NCBI GenBank assembly: GCA_904066235.2
Contig: CAJFCV020000004.1
Coordinates: 9,114,001-9,178,000, forward strand
Direction: 5' to 3'
Source: Bursaphelenchus xylophilus
Lineage: Eukaryota > Nematoda > Chromadorea > Rhabditida > Aphelenchoididae
DNA length: 64,000 nucleotides
Shown here: positions 1 to 10,400 of the stretch, in pieces
Position numbering within the stretch: position 1 is the stretch's first letter
Layout of the letters: the number at the start of each line of letters is the position of its first letter
The notes under the pieces: model-generated
What the model saw: the letters and a program-made list of their open reading frames with translations, nothing else
Databases searched by the model: none
Told to the model about the DNA's origin: nothing
Program-made: the position numbers and the translations under genes

Positions 1-706
1 CTAAATTGGGTTTATATTATGTGATTGAGACCTGTATTTACCTTCTCAGTTCGATAAAAGTGCATGGTGGACTGGCGGTGTAGATTCGGCGGATACCCTC
101 TTGCCATGCCCAGCCTTGGTGAGCCATTTGCTCTTTGACTCAAGGTCGAGATGTGTTCGTTAGGTCCTCAATGTAATTCTGACACTCCAATTTACTCTCA
201 GTAATGTAAAATGTTTCGATTTGACACGTTTTGTAATGGTTTTCATTCACCTTAATCTTGAGTCTGCCGTTACTGTAGATGCCCCCGAGTACCATGACAT
301 CCCCACCGCACATTTGGCGTTCCATACGTCTCCACTGAGTATGGCGGGTGCTGTAGCGTCTTATATTACCTGGTTCATCAAATGAAAGCCGTTTTTGGCG
401 GCTAAAAATCCATTTGAAAAACGCGGGTTTTTCGTTAAGGTGCAGATCGGCGAAGTTACGGCTGCAAACCATATGAAACCGTGTCAGCGGGAGTTTATTC
501 TTTGTTTGAGAGTAAATAGGAGTCTCAGGATTACATTGAGAACCTAACGACCATATCTAACCCTTCGGTCAAAGAGCTAATGGGTCGCCCAAGCCGGGCA
601 TGACAAGAGGGTATCTGCCGAATCAACACCGCCAGGCCACCATGCACTTTTATCGGAAAGAGAAGATAAATACAGGTCTCAATCACATAATATAAACCCA
701 ATTTAG
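1..706. mobile_element. Foldback/MITE-like element with long terminal inverted repeats
   Basis: The first ~205 bases and the last ~200 bases (about 505-706) are inverted copies of each other with scattered mismatches. The left end reads CTAAATTGGGTTTATATTAT and the right end is its exact reverse complement. The arms share, in order, a GAGACCTGTATTTA block, a GATAAAAGTGCATGGTGG block and a CTCTTTGAC block. The ~300-bp centre has a minus-strand reading frame of 110 codons (140-472) that runs into the left arm; I see no transposase motif in it and treat it as chance. The left end coincides with the window edge, so a target-site duplication cannot be read and the element may extend further left. 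Confidence 0.85.
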
Positions 707-3700
707 AGCTCTTGGAAAGCGCTAGGGCAAGATTTTCACCATTTTGGGCAGCTATACATTAAAAACGGTTTAACGCGTTGAATCCTCAAATGCAACGAAG
801 TATTCAACGGAAAACCATTTATTAACCTGTATTCAGGTATGGGACGTCGATTACGATAGGTTCGGGTGGCATCCGCTGGCGATATCTAACTTTTTTTTAA
901 GGGGGGTCAAAACTTTTTCCTCGATTTTTAAAGGTAATTTTTGAAAATTGCCCCTGGATTTTGGAATTCAACTATAAGGTATGTCTTGCTATGTTATTTC
1001 TTGTTACTAGCCTGTGAGTAGACTACATACCAAATTTGGTCCCAATTGGTACACTTTGGGCCGAGTTAGGAGGGGGGTCAAAACATTGTACGGGGAGTAT
1101 ACACGCAGAAATAAGAAATAATTAGACGGAAATACTTGGGCGTCCGCGAATAGGGAAACCCGTGTCCGCGAGTTGGGTGTCCGCGAATAGAGATGTCCGC
1201 GAAGTGTCCGACACCCATTACTTCGGTCTCCTCTTATTTATAGCCAACTTATTTAATTGTTAGTTGTAAAGTATTTGACCAAAAAAAAAACTCGATCGTT
1301 TTTAATTTGAGCTGATTTGCGAGAGAATGAAAGTTCATTTACCCAGAGGCTTTCCCCCGTTTCATTCGTGATCACCTTGCGCAAGCGCGACTCCTTTGGC
1401 TACGTGGCTAGCATTTCGTTAGTTATTGACAAATAACAATTTGATTCTTTTTTCTATTCTGTGATCGATAAGAAGGAATCTAATGAACCTTGCGAAAAGA
1501 CTTTTTGGTTGTTTATAAATTGAAATTGTTGGGTTTTTCTTGTTTCTGAAAGGAAACTTTTGCATTTTCAGCGCTTGAAAGTGTTGAAAATTTATTTATG
1601 TTCAGTTTTGGCCATCGAATCGGCAGTTTCTTTTGATTAGGTAGGGAAATTAGAGCGATAGTAATTTTTGGTACAAGTTTGAGGTATAGAGTGTTTTATT
1701 TTGAACTCAATCGAGCAAACGATGCGTTATTATGTGGCCTTTGGGACTATTATGCGTTCTTGTGATTAGCACCCTGTTCTTTCTCACACTGATTCAGACT
1801 GCTGTTGTTTGCCCTTGCTTCCGAAAACTTCTCCCCCACTTGAGCTATTTAAAAAAAAGTTTTCTCCTACTGCCCACGGTTCGAAACTTTTCCGGACCAA
1901 AGTTTGCATTAAGGCTCTAAGGATGCGTTTAGTAAATTACACTCGTGCACGCGAAGACCCGCAGTCTGAACGGAATTACCAGTAGACAATTATGCGGCTG
2001 TGCTTTTTCTCCTCCTATTCAGTTCGATGTACTCATTTTCATCCGAATGTTTACCCAATTTGAGTGGGTGCGTTTCTATGCGCTTCAGGGCTCTTTTTTT
2101 CAAAAAAAAAACGTGTTTGATTCCGTTGCGCAACAGATTTAATAATAAGCGTTTTGGTTATGATTAAAACGGGAGAAAGAATGTGGAAGGTAGAGACGAC
2201 GAGATAGTGGTCGCGGTCGTCGTGACTCAGCATTAAATCACGTGGAATCTGGTCGGAAGTGGTCCAGGCTTTCTTGAAACGCGTTGATGATAAGAAATAC
2301 CTAAGTAGATTAGAATTATAGCGTCGGAAATTGTTGGAATTGTGGTAATTCACGGTCTGGCTAGCTTGAATTCAGTGCTAGTTACAGATTTTTAGCAATT
2401 TTGAAATTTTATGGTTGTTATTGCCGTCTAAGGGCTTTATTGCACCTATCGTCGGAAATATGCCTCGTTTTGGCTCATATCCGAGCAAATTTTTATAGCC
2501 TAACCCTTGAGATATGCGCCATTTCCCACCGCAAGCGGCAGGTATTGCGTAAAAGCCACCGGACGCTCGGATTTCGCTCTCGTTCAGTTGCTAAGCGCCG
2601 CATGCCCGCAAGACATCGCGAACCCCCCGAGAAGGTCGAATGAAAGCCCTTCTGCTTGTTTTTCCACTACTGTTTATTATTTACACTTGAACGGGATTTG
2701 GGATTTTTTTTGACAAAAACGACTTGCTTTCATAGGATTTGCAATTTTATCGAAATGTTGTGGTATTCGTGTAGTTTCAAGGTCGTCTTTTTTCAAGTCT
2801 GATATGAAATCGGCTTCGTTGTTTGGAGGCGGAAGCAAAAAAGAATCGAAAGGTTATGCCTTGATAAACATGATGAATATCCTTGAACGCATCGAGAGGC
2901 GTTTGCGAACTTTTTTTTTTCTTTCTCTCAGATCCATTGGGTTTTTTTCCAGAGGTCTTTTTGCGCGGTTAGGAACCCTCTTCAAATAGAAAATATTTGG
3001 GAACGACGACAAAATGTTCGTGACCTTTTCAGGTGCTTTTCCAGGGGATCAGTTTTTGTGGTTTTGTCACCCGGATCGTTCGAATTGTCGGATTATAGGA
3101 TGGATGGCTGCGCGTTGAGAATTTGCGGTTTTAAGTTTTGGCTGTGAGATCAGTGATATGAGAGTTTAGTGTGTTTGAAGATTACTCTGTAAATTTTCCG
3201 GCGGATTATGGGTGTTTTGACGTCTGGAATTTCATCAGAAAAACATGCAACCGAATTCAACACGAATTAATTTGTTTTCGTCATCTCAAAGGGGCTGAGA
3301 TGTTTTTGTTTACGTGAAATAGATCGATAGTCCTAGGAAATCTTAGAATTTTAACTTTCGTCTAAAAAAGTGATCAGAATTTTGCGGGGGCATTTTCTGG
3401 AGCACTAAATCTTTCCTGTGATCGTTTTTGTTTCTTTTGCCACAACCTTGTAATCATTTTTTTGATATATCGTTGCAGAGTTGGTGTGTGTATAAAGTTG
3501 TAGCGCATTAAGTATTGCTAATCGTGGGAGACGTTCCATCATCCCCGCATTCACAGGCCCGCCGCAGGAATCAAAAGCCCTGACTCACGCCGCAACCCCA
3601 ATAAGCCCATGAAAAACATAATTTTTACTCGTTTGAAAGGAAAGAAATTCTTTACGAGCTTTTATCACAAGTTTACCTAACTTCGTTTTTCTCTTGGTGA

Positions 3701-3909
3701 TAAGCCCCTCAGGCGAAGGAAAGTCGCATTTTCAGGGTTCCGAAAATTTTGTTTTGAGTGGTTTTTTTGTTGTTGTCTTGCTAGCGTAGGCTATGTGGAC
3801 ACGGTTGGGACTTGAAATTTGTCTGGACATTGTCTGAAGAGAGCAAAAAAATAGCCAGAGATCAGTTGTATTCGCTGAGTGATTGATGAGATTTTGAATA
3901 TTGGGCTTG
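707..3909. other. Non-coding stretch upstream of the Piezo exons
   Basis: About 3.2 kb with no exon I can support. It holds two GGGGGGTCAAAAC blocks (near 900 and 1074), a short minisatellite (1140-1215), and two more GC-rich patches (about 2510-2645 and 3525-3600). A 62-codon plus-strand frame at 1732 begins with a hydrophobic leader but lacks convincing splice signals. If the full-length Piezo isoform starts to the left of the window, this stretch is a large intron; otherwise it is the promoter region of the short isoforms. Confidence 0.5.
1140..1215. repeat. GTCCGCGAAT minisatellite
   Basis: The decamer GTCCGCGA(A/G)T occurs four times within ~75 bases, the copies linked by short variable spacers such as AGGGAAACCC and AGAGAT. 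The block ends in GTCCGACACCC. It is GC-rich against AT-rich surroundings. No coding frame explains it. Confidence 0.7.
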
Positions 3910-4276
3910 ATGTTAGTACAATTTATGGATGATTCTAAGAGCTCAAGTCGTGCTAAGGAGATGAAATATCCTTCGGAAGCTCCGTTATGCCGGATCTTCG
4001 TCGATGGTGAGATGAATATCACCATCGACGAAGAATCCGAGTCATTGTTGAGCGAGGAAGAGGATGAAGACGACTTTTCGAAGGACTGTACATGCGAGGA
4101 TGCTTGGACAGTCCTAAAAAGTGTTGTCGTAGGAACGGCTTATTGCGTTTATTATATTCTCACCGGAATATTCTTGGTTTACATTGGATTTTTGCGGATT
4201 CTGGCTAGATTCATCAAAAATTCATGGATCTTTTTGTGCAGTGATAGAGATCAAAGGGATGTAAATGAGATTTATG
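3910..4276 (+). CDS. pezo-1: Alternative first exon of Piezo (acidic N-terminus plus membrane segment)
   Basis: An ATG at 3910 (or 3925) opens a ~122-residue segment. It has an acidic stretch (ESLLSEEEDEDDF), a CTCEDAW motif and a hydrophobic helix (VVVGTAYCVYYILTGIFLVY). An in-frame stop lies just upstream at 3895-3897. The donor TATG|GTAGGT after 4276 leaves one base of a codon. This is exactly the phase needed to join the Piezo exon at 5844, and the same phase as the other candidate first exon (4477-5248). I infer an alternative promoter or spliced-leader start giving a short Piezo isoform. It could instead be an internal exon of a longer isoform if the TTAG at 3914-3917 is used as an acceptor. 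Confidence 0.55.
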
Positions 4277-4476
4277 GTAGGTAGAGTTGAGTTTTTTGTG
4301 ATTTGAAAGCGTTTTTGCAGTGATCTGGTGATAACGTTGACTAGTTTTTGAAGAGTTTTTTAAGAGAAGATTATGAGATTTTCCGCGGAATTATTGAATA
4401 TTATCGCTCAAAAAAGTATTATTCTTACTAAATTTAGCCATGGACTAGCTAAGTGTAATATATAAATGCTCCGAAA

Positions 4477-7400
4477 ATGGACCAGAAACCCTCAACCAGC
4501 CAAGAAAACGCCGAAAACAGCGCTGATAACGGCGATAATGACATTCCGACCGATGAAAAAAGTGGAAACAAACATGGAAATCCGGATGAACTGTTAGGAA
4601 AACGCGGTAGTTTAGAGGATTATGAAGGATCAACTGATAAAAAGCATAATAAAAACCCTTCACATGATGATCAACATAAATCTGATGATGTAGAAGAAGA
4701 AAACAATATCGACCGGTCGAAGGAACCAAATTCAGAAGATTTTGAGGAAAAAGTTGACGATTCGGCCAAAAAACGTCGACGGAAAAGATCGTCGAGCGAC
4801 AGTAAACACAGTTTTGAAGAGCTCTCTACGGAGAAAATAAATATCTCGTATCCAACAACTTCTTCCTCGCCATCAATTTCTCTCTCGCCCAGTTCATCGG
4901 AAGATAGCGAGTCTATTTCGCCGGTTTCGGCCTCGCAATTGAATGTGGAACAGATTGATGAACAAGAAAGTGAAGAAAATAATGGAAAAAATGGGCTGGA
5001 AGACCAAGAAATTCACAGAAATGGCGCTGAAGATGATATAATCGACCTCCCGGTGATTGAAACCAAGTCCGAAGAGCCGAAAAAGCCATATCCCAAGAAA
5101 ATGTCGACCCAATCGGATATTTGGGCCGTCAGATTTGATGATATTCCCATGCCGGTGGAGAATGGAGCAAGCGGGATGAGCAATAGAGACCTCGAGACGA
5201 TGGAGAAAACACAAGAGAAACTGCTGAGACGTCAGAGAACTAAAGATGGTATACAATGGAATTCTGGGGGTTTTTTGAGGAAATGGGAACTTTTTGGTGG
5301 AAAAAATATTTTTTTGAGGGAAGATTGGGTATTTTATGGAAAAAATTTTGATTTTTTGAAACCCAAAGCTTCGAAAAGGCTGTCGAGGCATAGAATACAA
5401 AGTGATCGTCGTTTGAATAAGACATGGTCTGTAAAATTTGAAAAAAATAAGGTGATAACCAAAAAACTTGTCTAAAATGCAGTGGGGTACCTGATCCAAT
5501 GGCAAAAAACGTACCATTTTGCATCCGGGAAGTATCAAAAAATGTGGCAAAATAACTCCCTCTCCAAGTGAAAAACTTCGATTTCAAAAACCGTGCCCGC
5601 TCTTTTTGTGAGAGCCCTTCAAAACGAAGTTTTTTCACTTGGAGAGGGAAGCATTTTGCCACATTTTGTGACACTTCCCGGATGCAAAATGGTACGTTTT
5701 TTACCTCTGGATTAGGTTCTCCGCTGTAAGGTGAAAGATCAGAAAATTCGGGAGAATTTCCATGTTAATGTAGTCTAACAAGCTTGTTGTGAGGTAAAAT
5801 ACGACAAATCGTTTTTTCTTGCACATAATATTCTCTTTTCCAGCGGTGGAAAGCGCCCTCGGCCACGCCAAGTCCTGGTTCCACACCGTTTACGAGGTCC
5901 TCTGGCGTCTCCTCGAACTGCACGCCGTCCGAATAGTCCTATTATTGGTGGTCGTCCTCGCAGTCAACCACTTCTGTGCCATAAATTTTGTCGCAATATG
6001 TTTGGTGGTGGTCGGAGTTTGCCTACCGTCATTGACGAGGCTAATCTGCGTCTTCATTTGCTCGTATTTGGCGCTGGAATTCTTGGCCAGACAGATTTAT
6101 CAAATGCATTTTGTCCCGAAAGACCTGCTGGATCGGACTTGTGGCCCCGACGACTTTTCTCATCAGAATTTGTCCACTTGGATTGGCCTCAATGACGGAG
6201 ATCCGAACAATCCTTCGGCTGATATTGCACTCATGATCTTGACGATTGCGTTGATTGGAATATTGTTCGCCATCAAGTATAGGTAAGTGGGCTTGAGATT
6301 TGTTGATTGAACTTTAGAAATAACTCGATTTGAGGACGAAAATTGAGGATTTTAGACATTTGATGTCTAGTGCAATATAAATTTTGTTGAATTTTGATTT
6401 TTTTTTTGTTATTAGAGTTCTTTTTATGTGTTAGAGAGGTTGCAAAAAGCCCGTAAATTCAAAAAAATTTTCATGATTGAGATTTCGATTATCTAGTACA
6501 ATATAATTTTTGATGAAATACGGGCTTTTTCTTGATTTTTGAAGGCATAAAATTTATTTTATAGATTTTGAAGACCAATTAAGGGCTATGAAATAATCCT
6601 CAACACAGTTTGACACCTAAAATTGAGATTTTTTGACAAAATTTATATTATTTTAGGTATTTTTGATCCAAAATTTTTATTTATCCCCCAAATTTTTGCT
6701 GATTTTCCCTTTCAGACAAAAGCATTACCGCCAGAAGTATGGAATTGCCACACCACCACCGGGAATCGTCTTCCCCGAAGCTGTGGATGTCAGTAATTTC
6801 GACCGGAGTCTTGTGGATGGCTTCAAAGTCGCGGTCAACTACTTTTTCTACAAATTTGGCCTCGAAATGGCTCTAATTGCCTCAGTGGTCGACGCATGGC
6901 ACCGAATGGACCTCATCGCCACACTCATGTTGATGTGGGTATTCGTTTTTTGCATGTCGCGAAGGTCGATTTGCCGCGTTTTGTGGCCATTTTACCTGCT
7001 CTTCTGCGCTTTCCTACTCCCATATGAGTATGCAATGGCTGTCGGATACCCGTGTGTGGAGTACCCGTGGCAGGAATGGCTCGGAAAAAATCAGACCGAC
7101 CTCAATGAGAACCTGCTCCAGTTCTTGGACTTGGCCAGCGCAACGAAAGGCTCTTCCAAGCATTTTGTGAGCCAAATCGTCTTCGATTTTGTTGTCCTCT
7201 TGTTTGTGGCGGCACAGGTAAGTTTTGGGCAGCTTTGGCGGGACTTTTGGCTAATAATTTTTATATTATCCATGGTGATTTTATCCAGTTTTTTGAAAGA
7301 TTTTGATTGCGTAAAGAGTGGTAGGATGTTTTGCGGGAGGTGGAGGCACAAAAAGCTATTTGGAAGTGGGGTTTCAGGGCTAGAGAAAAAAATTATATTA

Positions 7401-10400
7401 TCCGTGACAAATTTTTGATAAAATTTTGAATTTTTTTGAAGGAAGACGGGAAATCAAGTGATTTTGTAGGATAATAAGCAATGATGAAGGGTCAGAAAAT
7501 AATTTTGGAAGGTTTTGACGACAATTTTATATTATCCATGACGATTTTTTGATAAAAATTTGAACTTTTTTTTGAAAGCTGGCTGAAAGTCAAGTGATTT
7601 TGTAGGATAATAAGAAGCGATGAAGGGTCAGAAAATGATTTTAGAAGGTTTTGACGAAATTTTTATATTATCCATGACAAAAAATTTTGATTTTTTTTTG
7701 AGAGCGAGCTGGAAATTATGCGATTTTGTAGGATAATAAGAAGCGATGAAGGGTTGTAAAATAATTTTGGAAGTTTTTGGCGACATTTTTATATTATCCA
7801 TGACAATTTTTTTTAAATTTTTTGCCAAAAATTGAAGTTGAAGTACTTGAATTGGTGTGATTTTTCAATTAATTAATAGTAGTGACAATTTTTCCTCCGA
7901 AAAATTGATTTCTTTTTATTTTTTTTTAGGAATTCACCTTCCGCATTGAAGCTGCCGAACATCCCGCCGGAAACAACTACTCCATCTACCGAACCGGCGA
8001 GTTCATCCTCCACCGCGACAACCCTCACTATGACTTTGTGGCGGAGCAACGGAGCTTCGTGGACTACATTAAAATCGCCATCTTCATGTACGGCCACTGG
8101 CTCACAATGATCATGGTTCTGGCGGCGGGCCTTGGAGGAACCTCGTTGTTCGCCCTCGGCTACCTGGTGCTGGCATTCGCAATGCTTTGGCAGGGCAATA
8201 ATCTCTACATCATGCGGAATTATCGCAAAACTCTCAGCAAATGGTACATTTTGTTGGCGTATAATGTGGTCGCAATGCTTTGGAAGGTGTCGTTACAGGT
8301 GAGAATTGGGAGTTTAAGGGAGGAAATGAATTTTGTAAGGTGTAATAGGGGTTTGGATTAAATTTGAAAGTGGCTTTGAGGGGTTTTGGTAAAATTTTTG
8401 AAGTCGAAAATTTTCAATTTTTGAAGATTTTTTGAAATTTTTTTTTTAAATATTGGCCTTTATCGATGACTAGAGACTTGTCCTTTCATTATACAAATTT
8501 TTAAAGATATATTGCATCTTTTTAGTTTTGATTTGGGCTATTTTTGAGCTTTTTTTTTGGAATTTTCAAAACTCAATTTTTGAAGATTTTTTGAAAAAAA
8601 ATTTCTTTCAATTTTGATCTTTATTGATGACTAGAGACTTGTCCTTAAATTTTGCAAATTTTAAAATGTATATTGCATCTTTTTAGTTATGTTTTGGGCT
8701 ATTTTTGAGCTTTTTTTTGGAATTTTCAAAACTCAATTTTTGAAGATTTTTTGAAAAAATTTTTCTTTTAGTTTTGATCTTTATTGATGACTAGGGACTT
8801 GACCCTTCATTATACAAATTTTTAAAGATATATTGCATCTTTTTGGTTATGATTTGGATTATTTTTGAGCTTTTTTTTTGGAATTTAGGTACCTAAAATA
8901 ATATAATTAATATAACCTTCATTTCTCAGGTGATCGCGTGCGTTTGGGTCGGCGAAATGGACAAGCAAAACCTCTGCCCCGTCCGCCAACTGTTCAGCAT
9001 TGTGTGCGTGGACGAGGAGATGCGCGAACGGCTCGGCAACTACGAAACCGGCTGCCCGGTCCAAGAAACCGAGACCCGGATCGGCTTCGACACCTGGGCC
9101 TTCATCTTCCTCGTCTTCCAAATCCGCATCTTCCATTCGTACTTCTTCCAACGGTGCATGGTCGACTTCCGCTGCGAGATCATTCAAGCCAGCCGAGGCG
9201 CGATTTTGATCAATCAACTGGTCGATAAACAGATGAGGGAACAGTATCAAAATCAGGTCAAAAAGTTCAAGGAAATCGCGGTCAGAGCGAAGGAAATTCG
9301 AAGGCAGTATGAGGAGCAGTTCAAAACAGCCGGCAAGAATTATTATGTACCCGAAACTTATGCTCAAGGTAGGTGTTGTCATGGATAAGATAAAAAGTTT
9401 GATTTTTTGGGGAAATTTAGATAGTTTTTGGGGAGATTATGGTAGTACATGGTTGGTAAAGACTTGAATTTGATTTTTTTATTATGAAAATTGTATTTGA
9501 AGACCTGAGATTTACGATTTTTGAGATTTTTTTCAAAATTTCAAATTTTTTTTTAAAAATTTTTACTAATTTTGGTGAAAGGTGATATAACTACAGTCCT
9601 ATGTGATGTTGATTTTCCGGGTGTTGGTGTCGCTTTATTTTTTTAACTTTGTTTTACCAAATTTTTTTATTTTTCCCCAATTTGATGTGTAAGATAATGT
9701 TGTCCAAAAAATATTTGCATTGTCCCCCATAATTAAAAAATTATTGGTCACAATGCAAATGAATTCGATTTCTTTTCCCTCTGAAGCAAAACGAGTGGTG
9801 GACGGCCGGCTTCTGGACTACCCCACCAACGCCGAACTGCTCCAATGGAAACATGAGGTGGAAACTGGTGGATGTGAAGGCCTAAACTGCGATCGGTGCT
9901 GTCATATTGCGGCCACAGAAGATCTGGATGACCCGTTGCCAACATACGACCCGAGGTCGGACAGTATCCGCTCAGATCAGAGACGGAAAATTGTCCATAC
10001 CCTGGGGCATTATCCTCGAATGCAGCGAAGAGAATCGTACCATTTGGGTTAGATCGGCGCCTAGCTTGACTAACATGTGATTCTAGCTTGATTAACCGGG
10101 GGTTTCGGGTGTTTTAAAGGGATATCTGTGAGATCTTCGCCAAAATGTTGCTTATTTTATGTTGATTTAGACACCTTGTCTTTTTGGGGTCATAACTTTT
10201 AATTTTCATTGCCTAATGAAACCAAAAACTGTTTTAATTTGAAGCTATGGAGTTAATAATGATTCGCTTTCAGCCAAACGAGCCGGCGACTTCTACATGT
10301 TCAACTATGACCCGCATTCGGAAGACGTCACCACGCCTGAAGAACAATATGTTCCCGAAGTCCTAGGCCAACCCCAGGGCAAGCTGGACCCAGCGCAATT

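Noticed and set aside
5249..5475. Continuation of the Piezo first-exon frame past its donor
   Set aside because: Low-complexity and runs toward the MITE; the donor ATG|GTATAC at 5248 gives correct phase to the exon at 5844.
4894..5550. 218-codon minus-strand frame
   Set aside because: Antisense of the Ser/Asp-rich Piezo first exon and the adjoining MITE; no conserved content.
8885..9382. 165-codon minus-strand frame
   Set aside because: Antisense shadow of the GC-rich Piezo beam exon.
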